From Salegentibacter salegens (GTDB lineage: Bacteria; Bacteroidota; Bacteroidia; Flavobacteriales; Flavobacteriaceae): a DNA stretch of 64,000 bases. Positions 55,447-63,885 of this stretch are shown here, piece after piece. The stretch spans positions 1,240,001 through 1,304,000 of the forward strand of contig NZ_LT670848.1 in the NCBI RefSeq assembly GCF_900142975.1, written 5' to 3'. The notes under the pieces were generated by a model that searched no databases, had not been told where the DNA came from, and saw nothing but the letters and a program-made list of their open reading frames with translations. Every line of letters begins with the position of its first letter. Position 1 is the stretch's first letter. Position numbers and translations under genes: made by a program.

Positions 55447-56106
55447 TTGATGAGTATTTCTGAAAATATAAAAAAATATAGCGCTGAACTCCCTGAAAAC
55501 ATTACTCTCGTAGCTATTTCAAAAACAAAACCTATAGAAGATCTTGTAGAAGCATATGAAGCAGGCCAAAGACAATTTGGAGAGAATAAGATCCAGGAAA
55601 TGACCGAAAAATGGGAAAAACTTCCCAAAGATATTGAATGGCATATGGTGGGGCACGTGCAGCGAAACAAGGTGAAATATATGGCGCCTTATGTTTCCCT
55701 GATTCACGCGGTAGATAGTTTAAAATTATTGAAAGAAATTAATAAGGAAGCCGACAAAAATGAACGTTCTATAGATTGCCTTCTTCAAATTAAAATTGCT
55801 GAAGAAGATAGTAAATATGGAATTTCTTCTGAAGAAGCTAAAGAAATATTAGATTCAGAAAAGTTTAAAAGCTTAAATAATGTAAAAGTAAAAGGCCTTA
55901 TGGGAATGGCAACTTTTACCGAAGATGAAACTCAGGTTAAAAAAGAATTTGAACACCTTAAATCGGTTTTTGACGATTTTAAAGAGACATATTCAAATAT
56001 GAATATCCTTTCTATGGGAATGAGCGGTGACTATAAAATCGCTCTAGATTGCGGTAGCAATATGGTACGCATAGGGAGTGATATTTTTGGTGAACGGAAT
56101 TATTAA
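55447..56106 (+). CDS. YggS-family PLP homeostasis protein
   Basis: This 219-residue single-domain protein binds PLP through a Lys in TLVAISKTKPIEDL and has the family motifs FGENKIQEM, WHMVGHVQRNKVKYM and LSMGMSGDYKIALDCGSNMV. YggS/PLPBP proteins have no known enzymatic activity and help keep vitamin B6 and amino-acid pools balanced. The gene lies between the DUF1015 gene and an exonuclease/GIY-YIG gene, with short gaps on both sides. Confidence 0.93.
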   Translation: MMSISENIKKYSAELPENITLVAISKTKPIEDLVEAYEAGQRQFGENKIQEMTEKWEKLPKDIEWHMVGHVQRNKVKYMAPYVSLIHAVDSLKLLKEINKEADKNERSIDCLLQIKIAEEDSKYGISSEEAKEILDSEKFKSLNNVKVKGLMGMATFTEDETQVKKEFEHLKSVFDDFKETYSNMNILSMGMSGDYKIALDCGSNMVRIGSDIFGERNY

Positions 56107-56125
56107 AAAATAGAGAAAATATTTT

Positions 56126-57499
56126 TTGTACGCAGTAGTAGACATAGAAACCACCGGTGGTAAATATAACGAAGAAGGAATAACCGAAATTGCAATTTAT
56201 AAATTTGATGGTTTAAAAGTAATAGACCAGTTTATAAGCCTTGTAAATCCCGAAAAACCAATTCAACCCTTTGTGGTAAACCTCACGGGAATTAATAACG
56301 ATATGCTTCGTAATGCTCCCAAATTTTACGAGGTTGCTAAACGCATTGTAGAAATAACTTCAGATTGTGTTTTGGTAGCGCACAATGCAAAATTTGACTA
56401 TAGAATTCTTCGCACCGAATTTAAAAGGCTTGGTTTCGAATTTGAAAGAAAATCACTTTGTACCGTAGAGCTATCCAAAAAACTTATTCCGGGGCAGGCA
56501 TCTTATAGTTTGGGGAAATTGGTTAGAGCACTGGGAATTCCGTTAAGTGATAGGCACCGTGCCAGTGGCGACGCCCAGGCAACCGTGAAACTTTTTAAAA
56601 TGTTACTCGCAAAAGATATTGAGAAGAACATTCTTAAAGATGCGGTAAAATTAGAGCCCAAACGCCAGATAGATACCCGACTTGTTTATATCCTGGAAGA
56701 TTTACCAGGAATTACAGGCGTATATTATTTTCATAATGAAGAGGGCGAGATCATTTACATTGGAAAAAGCAGGAATATAAAAAAACGAGTGACCCAGCAT
56801 TTCACCAACGAGCAGCGTAAAGCCAGGGAAATGCAGAAAGAAGTTAATTCGGTTAGTTTTGAAGCCACAGGGAATGAACTGGCGGCCCTTTTAAAAGAAA
56901 ACCAGGAAATAAAACATAACAAACCTAAATACAACAAGGTTTTAAAAAAGAATATATTTAGCCATGCCCTCTACCACTCTGTCGATGAAAACGGCTATAT
57001 AAATTTAAAAATTGGCCGTGCCGGTAAAAAACACAGTATTACCACTTTTTCTTCGCTAAAGCGAGCTCGAAACGTTATGGAGATGTGGATAGAAAAATAT
57101 GAACTCTGCCATAAATTATGCAATCTTGAAAAAGGAAATGGAAACTGTTTTAATTATACGCTAAAAAAATGCCACGGGGCCTGTATCAATGAAGAATCGG
57201 TTGAGTCTTACAACGAAAGAGTGAGGGAATTAATTGATAAGCATTCCTATAAAAACCAACATATGCTGGTTATAGACCGTGGGCGTGAAATAGACGAAAA
57301 AAGTGCACTTCTTGTTGAGGATGGCCAATTTAAAGGCATTGGTTACTTTAATTTAAACCACCAGATTAGCAATATTGATATTATTAGGTCTATAATTACT
57401 CCTATGAAAAACGACCGCGATGCACAGCATATTATTCAAAGTTATTTACGGCGAAATTCACGCTTAAAAATTGTACCCTTAACCCCGCAAACTAAATAA
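56126..57499 (+). CDS. DnaQ-type exonuclease fused to a GIY-YIG nuclease domain
   Basis: The 457-residue protein combines two nuclease modules. The DEDDh exonuclease domain (about 1-170) has VVDIETTGG, VAHNAKFDYRILRTEF and DRHRASGDAQAT. The GIY-YIG domain (about 195-275) has GVYYFHNEEGEIIYIGKSRN, then IKKRV, as in UvrC and Cho. A C-terminal region with Cys residues (ELCHKLCNLEKGNGNCF) follows. It probably trims or nicks damaged DNA, like a Cho-type repair nuclease. The start codon is TTG. Confidence 0.88.
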   Translation: MYAVVDIETTGGKYNEEGITEIAIYKFDGLKVIDQFISLVNPEKPIQPFVVNLTGINNDMLRNAPKFYEVAKRIVEITSDCVLVAHNAKFDYRILRTEFKRLGFEFERKSLCTVELSKKLIPGQASYSLGKLVRALGIPLSDRHRASGDAQATVKLFKMLLAKDIEKNILKDAVKLEPKRQIDTRLVYILEDLPGITGVYYFHNEEGEIIYIGKSRNIKKRVTQHFTNEQRKAREMQKEVNSVSFEATGNELAALLKENQEIKHNKPKYNKVLKKNIFSHALYHSVDENGYINLKIGRAGKKHSITTFSSLKRARNVMEMWIEKYELCHKLCNLEKGNGNCFNYTLKKCHGACINEESVESYNERVRELIDKHSYKNQHMLVIDRGREIDEKSALLVEDGQFKGIGYFNLNHQISNIDIIRSIITPMKNDRDAQHIIQSYLRRNSRLKIVPLTPQTK

Positions 57500-57532
57500 A
57501 CTTTAATTACTTAGAACATAGCGGAATTTCTT

Positions 57533-57540
57533 TAAATTTG
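57533..57540 (+). promoter_or_regulatory. -7 promoter box for the ion channel gene
   Basis: TAAATTTG matches TAnnTTTG and lies 23 bases before the TTG start of the channel gene, leaving a short leader. Confidence 0.5.
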
Positions 57541-57563
57541 AATAATTCCAAAAAAATCTTTTT

Positions 57564-58394
57564 TTGAAAACGCAACCCAAACCAGGCTGGAAATCTAAAA
57601 TTCACGAAATAATTTATGAGGCCGATACTCCGGCAGGTAAATTTTTTGATGTTGCCCTACTTATAGTTATTGCTATAAGTATCATCCTGGTAATGCTGGA
57701 AAGCGTTAGCGACCTTAACCTCAAATTTTACTGGCATTTTTATATTGCTGAATGGATTATTACCATAATTTTCACCATTGAATACATCTTGCGGGTTATT
57801 GCCATTAAAAAACCTAAAAATTACATTTTCAGTTTCTATGGTATTGTAGATTTACTTTCAACCCTACCAACCTATCTTGCATTTATCTTTGGGGGGCATA
57901 ATTTACTCTTTGCGGTAAGAGCATTAAGATTACTTAGAGTCTTCAGGATTCTAAAAGTTACCCGATATATTGGAGAATCTAACCGACTTTTATTAGCATT
58001 ACGAAATAGCAGACCTAAGATTATTGTTTTTCTATTTGCTGTGCTTATTATTTGTGTGATCATGGGCACGGTGATGCATTTGGTGGAAGGAGAAAAAGGA
58101 GGTTTTGATAATATTCCTCTTAGTATTTATTGGGCAATTGTGACCCTTACCACCGTTGGTTTTGGAGATATTCACCCCGTGACACCGCTCGGTAGGTTTA
58201 TCGCTTCTTTTATAATGATTGTTGGATATGGAATTATTGCTGTACCAACAGGAATCGTGACTTCTGAAATCACTCGTTCCGAGAAAGATAAAATTCCTAA
58301 AAATACACAAGCCTGCCCACATTGTAACGAGACAAAGCATTTAGATGATGCTGAATTTTGCCATAATTGCGGAAAATCACTTCATGAACACTAA
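57564..58394 (+). CDS. Voltage-gated-type K+ channel with C-terminal zinc ribbon
   Basis: This 276-residue membrane protein has six hydrophobic segments. S4 is basic (LFAVRALRLLRVFRILKVTR), and the pore loop carries TLTTVGFGDIHP, the K+ selectivity signature. About 40 C-terminal residues form a zinc ribbon with CPHC and CHNC. The layout fits Kv-type bacterial channels, and the ribbon is not typical of the well-studied ones. The start codon is TTG. The last 11 bases overlap the miaA start. Confidence 0.87.
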   Translation: MKTQPKPGWKSKIHEIIYEADTPAGKFFDVALLIVIAISIILVMLESVSDLNLKFYWHFYIAEWIITIIFTIEYILRVIAIKKPKNYIFSFYGIVDLLSTLPTYLAFIFGGHNLLFAVRALRLLRVFRILKVTRYIGESNRLLLALRNSRPKIIVFLFAVLIICVIMGTVMHLVEGEKGGFDNIPLSIYWAIVTLTTVGFGDIHPVTPLGRFIASFIMIVGYGIIAVPTGIVTSEITRSEKDKIPKNTQACPHCNETKHLDDAEFCHNCGKSLHEH

Positions 58395-59322
58395 TTACCT
58401 TATTAATATCGCGGGGCCAACCGCCATTGGGAAGACTTCCTTAGCCATTAAACTCGCAAATAAGTTTGATACCGAAATAATATCGGCAGATTCCCGGCAG
58501 TTTTATAAAGAAATGTGCATTGGTACCGCTGTTCCTTCTGCTGAAGAATTACAGGCGGCTAAACATCATTTTATTCAACACATTTCTATTAAAGATGCTT
58601 ATAATGTTGGCGATTTTGAAACTGAAGCCATTCAGAAATTAGAAGAATTGTTTCAGAATAAAAAAGCTATGGTTATGGTTGGCGGCAGTGGGTTATACAC
58701 CAAAAGTGTACTGCACGGACTGGATTATTTTCCCGAAGTACCTTCGGAAATTAGACAGGATCTCAACCAAAAGTTTGAGGAAAAAGGCCTGGTTCCACTA
58801 CAGGAGGAATTACAAAAATGCGACTCCCAATATTATAAAATAGCAGATATAGAAAATCCGCAGCGCGTGATTCGTGCCCTGGAGGTATCTATTGCCTCGG
58901 GGAAACCTTATTCTTCTTATTTAAATCAGCCTAAAAAACAGCGTAATTTTATCCCGCTAAGCATCGGGCTTACCGCCGATCGTGAAATAATCTATGAACG
59001 GATTAACCGGCGTGTAGATTTAATGATGAAGGAAGGATTACTGGAAGAAGCTGAAAAACTTTTTCTTAATCGACACCTTAATGCTTTAAATACCGTAGGT
59101 TACAAAGAGCTTTTCAGTTTTTTAGAAGGAAAAATCTCCCTGGAAACCGCTATAGCGGAAATCAAGAAAAACACCCGAAGATTCGCAAAAAGGCAACTTA
59201 CCTGGTTTAGAAAAGATCCCGATATTCAATGGTTTGATTATAAAACGCCTGTAGAAGAAATACAGGAATTTATTGACACTAAAATTGCGAAAAGCTCCCC
59301 TCCTTTCAAAGGAGGGGAATGA
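58384..59322 (+). CDS. miaA: tRNA dimethylallyltransferase
   Basis: The 312-residue enzyme transfers a dimethylallyl group to A37 of tRNAs that read UNN codons. The P-loop GPTAIGKTSLAI, DSRQFYKEMCIGTA and MVGGSGLYTKSVLHG are family motifs. I start at the ATG at 58384, since the longer upstream frame lies inside the channel gene. The last ten residues (KSSPPFKGGE) are encoded by a palindromic repeat and are not part of the enzyme fold. Confidence 0.94.
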   Translation: MNTNYLINIAGPTAIGKTSLAIKLANKFDTEIISADSRQFYKEMCIGTAVPSAEELQAAKHHFIQHISIKDAYNVGDFETEAIQKLEELFQNKKAMVMVGGSGLYTKSVLHGLDYFPEVPSEIRQDLNQKFEEKGLVPLQEELQKCDSQYYKIADIENPQRVIRALEVSIASGKPYSSYLNQPKKQRNFIPLSIGLTADREIIYERINRRVDLMMKEGLLEEAEKLFLNRHLNALNTVGYKELFSFLEGKISLETAIAEIKKNTRRFAKRQLTWFRKDPDIQWFDYKTPVEEIQEFIDTKIAKSSPPFKGGE

Positions 59323-59345
59323 ATTCAGCTTTGCTGAAGAAAGGG
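59297..59345 (+). repeat. Palindromic repeat overlapping the miaA 3' end
   Basis: CCCCTCCTTT (59297-59306) and AAAGGAGGGG (59308-59317) form a 10-bp hairpin with a 1-nt loop. It is followed by a second small palindrome (TTCAGC and GCTGAA) and AGGGGTGG. Similar GGAGGGG-rich repeats are familiar from Flavobacteriia genomes, by memory. It may also serve as a terminator for the converging genes. Confidence 0.6.
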
Positions 59346-59349
59346 GTGG

Positions 59350-59925
59350 TTAAATCTCAATTTTTGCCCCAAGCAATTTTACAAATTCTCTTATAAACGC
59401 TGCGTGACCGGGCCAGGCTGGTGAAGTAACTAAATTACCATCTACCACGGCTTCGGTAGGATTAACCTCTTTATACTTCCCTCCTACCAGTTCTATTTCT
59501 GGGCCTATAGTTGGATAGGCTGTAAGCGTTCTGCCCTCGAGAACCTTGGCCACGGTAAGAATTTGAATTGCATGACAAATAGAAGCCACCGGTTTATCTT
59601 TCTCAAAGAAATGTTTCGTGATTTCTATTACTTTTTTATTCAATCTCAAATATTCCGGTGCGCGGCCACCGGCCATTACAAATCCGTCATAATCGTCTGG
59701 AAATACCTCATCAAAAGAATAATTGAGTTCAAATAAATGACCGGGTTTTTCGGTATAGGTTTGGTCTCCTTCAAAATCGTGAATTGCGGTTTTTATCTTG
59801 TCACCTTTTTTCTTTCCAGGACAAACAGTATGCACGGTGTAACCCAGCATTTCTAACATCTGGAAAGGCACCATGGTTTCGTAATCTTCAGCAAAATCTC
59901 CAGTTAAAAAAAGTATTTTTTTCAT
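59350..59925 (-). CDS. DJ-1/PfpI-family protein
   Basis: The 191-residue protein has the DJ-1/PfpI fold: [20 protein letters not shown] at the start and the nucleophile Cys in [19 protein letters not shown] at the elbow. Family members act as glyoxalases, deglycases, chaperones or amidases. The exact role cannot be told. It converges with miaA, separated only by the palindromic repeat. Confidence 0.9.
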   Translation of the reverse strand: MKKILFLTGDFAEDYETMVPFQMLEMLGYTVHTVCPGKKKGDKIKTAIHDFEGDQTYTEKPGHLFELNYSFDEVFPDDYDGFVMAGGRAPEYLRLNKKVIEITKHFFEKDKPVASICHAIQILTVAKVLEGRTLTAYPTIGPEIELVGGKYKEVNPTEAVVDGNLVTSPAWPGHAAFIREFVKLLGAKIEI

Positions 59926-60072
59926 AATAAGTTTAGTTAAATTTCATTTTTAAGTTAAGAAAATTCAGCCTAAACACTAATAATCAGCATTTAAAAAATA
60001 GTTAAATATAACTTTTGACCACTGATTTTAAAAAAGCTTGAGTAACTTTTGGCTTCAGCCAAAAACATAATT

Positions 60073-61155
60073 ATGCAAGATCGCAGAACATTTATTAAAA
60101 AGTCGGGATTATTTGTTGCCGCTACTACCCTTCCAATACCCAATTTTTTACTTCCGAAGAATAAAGAAAAGCTAGGTGTTGCCCTCTTAGGCCTGGGAAA
60201 TTACAGCACCGGGCAATTAGCTCCTGCACTTCAGGAAACCGATTATTGTGAGCTACGTGGCATTGTAACAGGAAGCCCTGAGAAAATCCCGGTATGGCAG
60301 AAGAAATACGGGATAAAAGATCAAAATGTGTATAATTATGAGAACATGGGAGATATAGCGAATAACGATGAAATAGATGTGATCTATATTGTTGTACCTA
60401 CTGGATTGCACGCTAAATATGCTATTAAAGCTGCGAATGCCGGGAAACACGTTTGGTGTGAAAAACCTATGGCGAAAACTTCAAAAGAATGCCGGCAAAT
60501 AATTGAGGCCTGTAATAAAAATGGGGTAAAACTTTCTATTGGCTATAGAATGCAGCACGAAAAAAATACACAAACCTTAATGAAATGGGCTGAAACCAAA
60601 CCTTTTGGTAAAATGAAAAACCTAAAAGCGGAAGCCGGTTATTACGGCGACCCGATGAATCCCTGGAAACTGGAAAAAGAAATGGGTGGCGGCGCCATGT
60701 ATGATATGGGCGTTTATCCTTTAAATGCCGCGAGGTATACCACCGGGTTGGAACCAATTTCGGTAAGTGCAAAACATATTACTAATCGACCCGAAATTTT
60801 TAATGAAGTAGATGAAACAACGGTATTTGATCTTGAATTTCCTAATGGAATTACCGCCAATTGCAGAACCAGTTTTGGAGAAAGCATGAATAATCTTGAA
60901 ACCAATTGTGATAATGGATGGTATTATTTAAGGCCTTTTCAATCGTATTCTGGAGTTAAAGGAAAAGCCAGCGATGGGACTGTTTTAGCTCCATTCAGGA
61001 AAAATCAGCAAGCTGTACAAATGGATGATGATGCCCTGGCAATTATCAACGACAAAAAAGTTATGGTTCCCGGAGAAGATGGATTAAAAGATATTATAAT
61101 CCTGGAAAAAATATATGAATCTGCCAGTAAAAACGGGGAACGTTTAAGTTTATAA
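60073..61155 (+). CDS. Gfo/Idh/MocA oxidoreductase with Tat-like signal
   Basis: The 360-residue protein begins with QDRRTFIKKSGLFVAATTLP, which has the twin-Arg and hydrophobic segment of a Tat signal. A Rossmann domain follows (LGVALLGLGNYSTGQLAPAL) and the CEKPMAKTSKECRQII motif with the catalytic Lys. Periplasmic glucose-fructose oxidoreductase-like enzymes carry NADP(H) tightly bound through Tat export. I start at the ATG at 60073 rather than a TTG at 60049. The sugar substrate is unknown. Confidence 0.88.
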   Translation: MQDRRTFIKKSGLFVAATTLPIPNFLLPKNKEKLGVALLGLGNYSTGQLAPALQETDYCELRGIVTGSPEKIPVWQKKYGIKDQNVYNYENMGDIANNDEIDVIYIVVPTGLHAKYAIKAANAGKHVWCEKPMAKTSKECRQIIEACNKNGVKLSIGYRMQHEKNTQTLMKWAETKPFGKMKNLKAEAGYYGDPMNPWKLEKEMGGGAMYDMGVYPLNAARYTTGLEPISVSAKHITNRPEIFNEVDETTVFDLEFPNGITANCRTSFGESMNNLETNCDNGWYYLRPFQSYSGVKGKASDGTVLAPFRKNQQAVQMDDDALAIINDKKVMVPGEDGLKDIIILEKIYESASKNGERLSL

Positions 61156-62262
61156 TCAGGTTTTGGAAAAGGGAATTTTTATTAGCGTTTCTACTCCAGC
61201 CTCTTTATTGCGTATTTTAAAACTCGCTCTTTTTCCATAAAGTGTGAGTAAACGATCCCTGGTATTAGAAATCCCAACTCCTTTTTCTAACAAAGCTTCT
61301 TGTTTCTCGCTAAGTGGTTTCCCATTATTATAGACGCTAAGCACCAGGTAACCTCTAGATTTATAAATATTGATTACAATCTTTAGATGTATATTATGGT
61401 AAGAATAACCGTGTTTTACAGAATTCTCTATAAGGGGTTGTAGTAGTAGCGATGGCACTAAGTGATCTAACAGGCTCTCGTCTATATTCTTTTCGATTAT
61501 TAAATGATCTGAAAACCTTAAAGTGAGAATATTTAGATAATAGTCTAGCATTCGTAATTCCTTTCTCAAAGTAACCTTATAATGCTCGCTACTGTACAAG
61601 ATTTCCCGAAGCAAGTCGCTTAGATCTGCAATGGTATCCTGGGCTTTTTTAGCATCCATTTCTACTAAAACCGAAATTGAATTTAAGGTATTGAATAAAA
61701 AGTGTGGCTGCAGTTGAGAAGACAACATCTTCATACGCGTATTGGTGAGTTGTGATTCCAGCAGCATCTTTTGCTTTTCGGTCTCTTTTACCTGTTTTAA
61801 ATAATAATAAGTGTAGATGATGAAAATCATCGCAAAGTAGATCAGAAAATTAAGATCTATCACAAATATCATTCGGTCTATGCTGGCTTTTAAACTATAA
61901 TCGGCAAAAGTCATTAGGCCGAGTAAAATCCCATGGAGATCAAAGAAAAACCGAATTACAAATCCTATTAAAATTGAAAATAAGGTATGCAGTAAAAAAA
62001 TTCTAATCCAGGAATAATTTTTATCTAAAAGGCGCTTAGTACTTATCGCAATCAGGCTCATATAAATCACTACAATAATCCAGTCTATAAGCACATTGTG
62101 GATAATAATATCGTGCCAGGATTCTACGATTTCCCTGTAAACAAAGGCTCGCATATAAGCCAGTTTGCCCAAATATACCAGGTTAAATAACGTATAGAAA
62201 GCGGCCAAAAGCAAAATAAGCTTTACGTCTATATATTTATTTTTTAAGGCTGAAAAGCTCAT
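61156..62262 (-). CDS. LytS-type sensor histidine kinase
   Basis: This 368-residue membrane kinase has about four N-terminal helices (to about residue 140), a short coiled coil and a His_kinase domain with SSQLQPHFLFNTLNSISVLV, whose His is the phosphate acceptor. An HATPase domain with SLLLQPLIENSVKHG and GVGISNTRDRL follows. It is of the LytS/YehU type. Its cognate regulator gene lies 12 bases upstream and is transcribed first. Confidence 0.92.
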   Translation of the reverse strand: MSFSALKNKYIDVKLILLLAAFYTLFNLVYLGKLAYMRAFVYREIVESWHDIIIHNVLIDWIIVVIYMSLIAISTKRLLDKNYSWIRIFLLHTLFSILIGFVIRFFFDLHGILLGLMTFADYSLKASIDRMIFVIDLNFLIYFAMIFIIYTYYYLKQVKETEKQKMLLESQLTNTRMKMLSSQLQPHFLFNTLNSISVLVEMDAKKAQDTIADLSDLLREILYSSEHYKVTLRKELRMLDYYLNILTLRFSDHLIIEKNIDESLLDHLVPSLLLQPLIENSVKHGYSYHNIHLKIVINIYKSRGYLVLSVYNNGKPLSEKQEALLEKGVGISNTRDRLLTLYGKRASFKIRNKEAGVETLIKIPFSKT

Positions 62263-62274
62263 TTTAAGATTCTT

Positions 62275-63039
62275 TTAAATTCCGAGTTTATCAAATAATT
62301 CTTTTTTATTGGATTTACTAATGCGTAATAATTTATTGTCCTTCATTTTTACATCTACTTCAGAGAAATCTGAATGCACAATTTCTTTAATATGATTCAG
62401 GTTAATAATGGCCGATCTATGAATTCTAAAAAAGGCGTGATCTTTAAAAAAATCTTCCAGGTTATTTAAAGATTCCCGAAGTAAATATTTATTATTTTCA
62501 GTGTAAATTTCAGCATAATAACCCGAGGCACAGATATAAGTGATTTCTCCAGGTGTTAGCAAAACGGTTTTGTTTCCCTGCCTAACCGGAAGTTTTAAAG
62601 GAATTTTGGAAGTTTTCCTGTCTTTGCTATAAACTTCAAATAAGGTTTGCAGGCGCTTTTCAAAATTTTCCTGGACTTCGAGATTTGAGATGTTAAGTAC
62701 CTTTTTTATAGTTTTAAAAAACCGCTCGTCCCTAAAAGGTTTCAGCAGGAAATCGAAGGCTTCTACATCAAAAGCCTTAGTGGCATAATTGTCATAGGCC
62801 GTTACAAAAACAACTACCGGTTTTGGGTTCACATTAAGCTTTTGCAACACTTCAAACCCACTCATATCTTTCATACTGATATCAAGGAAAACAAGTCCTG
62901 GCTTAAGCTTATTAATTTGGGTAATGGCCGATTTCCCATTGGAGCATTCTCCCAAAACTTCAATTTCCTTTACTTCAGCAAGTAGGTTAAGCACTCTTCT
63001 TCTTGCCAATTCTTCATCATCTACAACAAGTGCTTTCAT
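62275..63039 (-). CDS. LytTR-family response regulator
   Basis: The 254-residue regulator has a receiver domain (about 1-120, with ALVVDDEELARRRV and LVFLDISMKDMSG) and a LytTR DNA-binding domain (about 150-254, with FFRIHRSAIINLNHIKEIVH). LytTR domains bind direct repeats through beta-strands. I start at the ATG at 63039 instead of 63060. It forms a two-component system with the kinase gene 12 bases downstream. Confidence 0.92.
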   Translation of the reverse strand: MKALVVDDEELARRRVLNLLAEVKEIEVLGECSNGKSAITQINKLKPGLVFLDISMKDMSGFEVLQKLNVNPKPVVVFVTAYDNYATKAFDVEAFDFLLKPFRDERFFKTIKKVLNISNLEVQENFEKRLQTLFEVYSKDRKTSKIPLKLPVRQGNKTVLLTPGEITYICASGYYAEIYTENNKYLLRESLNNLEDFFKDHAFFRIHRSAIINLNHIKEIVHSDFSEVDVKMKDNKLLRISKSNKKELFDKLGI

Positions 63040-63201
63040 AATTTTTACTTTAAGATTCACCCATGTAATTTAAAACTATTTTTTCTTGTTCAATATTATT
63101 TTTTCACCTAAGTAACTGATAACAAATAAATTAATTTTATGAATACCCTTGATTTTGCTACCAGAGATCAATTTTCTGATGTAAAGAACCTGATATTTGC
63201 A

Positions 63202-63237
63202 GTAAACTATCTCGAAGCATTAATATTTCGATTATGG
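63202..63237 (+). repeat. Dispersed intergenic repeat family 1 (copy D)
   Basis: GTAAACTATCTCGAAGCATT followed shortly by TTTCGATTATGG matches the block order of copies B and C, with several changes. It lies between the LytTR gene and the last gene of the window. Confidence 0.5.
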
Positions 63238-63249
63238 AAAGACATAAAA

Positions 63250-63308
63250 AATGCCTGTAAAGTTTTTGCGAGCTTCTTTTAGACTGAAGCTTAAACTTTA
63301 CAGGCATT
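63250..63308 (-). terminator. Terminator with 16-bp perfect stem
   Basis: AATGCCTGTAAAGTTT (63250-63265) and AAACTTTACAGGCATT (63293-63308) are perfect complements. The loop holds a second small stem (AGCTTC/GAAGCT). It ends the last minus-strand gene of the window. Confidence 0.8.
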
Positions 63309-63324
63309 AATAGGACTAGAGAAA

Positions 63325-63885
63325 TTACATACCGGCAACCCGCTCTTGCTCTATATTTTTAGGATCAATTTTAATAATTTTCGATTTATTATTTTTTACA
63401 ACTTTAATTCGATAAAGTTCTTTATCCAGAAGCTTACCCTGCCCCCTGGCTTTGTAACTATTATTTACCATACTCCAGCCTTCGGTTTGTCTCCATAATT
63501 CGTTTCTTACCGCGAGAGGCAAAGCAATATCTTTAAATAGCTGCCTGGTTCGGTTTAATACTCCTTCTTTTGAATAATTGGCTTCAAGAAAACCTTTACT
63601 AGAATGAAAACGTACTAGATAACTATCATAATCTTTATATTTCACTTCTTCAATAAAGTTAGAAATATCAAAATAAGACTCCATAAATGCCATCGGGTTC
63701 TTAGTGAATTCAGCAGCAAAACTATCGCTAACATTATAGCTGTATTCATCGGGATTATCGGTTTCAGTGAGAATAATAGGAGAAGGAGAAAAAGCAATTC
63801 TAGTTTCTTCCAGTTCAGTAATTCTCTGAGCGTAGCTACTAAAGCTAAAGCTCACAAGCATCAAAATAACGACTAATGTTTTCAT
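63325..63885 (-). CDS. Secreted protein of unknown function
   Basis: This 186-residue protein has a clear signal peptide (KTLVVILMLVSFSFSSYAQ). The mature part has no motif that I recognise. It contains the fairly polar pieces ITELEETRIAFSPSPIILTE and YDSYLVRFHSSKGFLEANYS, and a basic C-terminus. It is probably periplasmic. A terminator follows, and it seems to be a single-gene unit. I do not know its role. Confidence 0.75.
   Translation of the reverse strand: MKTLVVILMLVSFSFSSYAQRITELEETRIAFSPSPIILTETDNPDEYSYNVSDSFAAEFTKNPMAFMESYFDISNFIEEVKYKDYDSYLVRFHSSKGFLEANYSKEGVLNRTRQLFKDIALPLAVRNELWRQTEGWSMVNNSYKARGQGKLLDKELYRIKVVKNNKSKIIKIDPKNIEQERVAGM

Noticed and set aside
63139..63282. Possible 47-codon gene starting MNTLDFATRDQFSDVKNL
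   Set aside because: The N-terminus faintly recalls an acetyltransferase start, but the frame runs through a repeat copy and into a terminator hairpin. At most it is a gene remnant.
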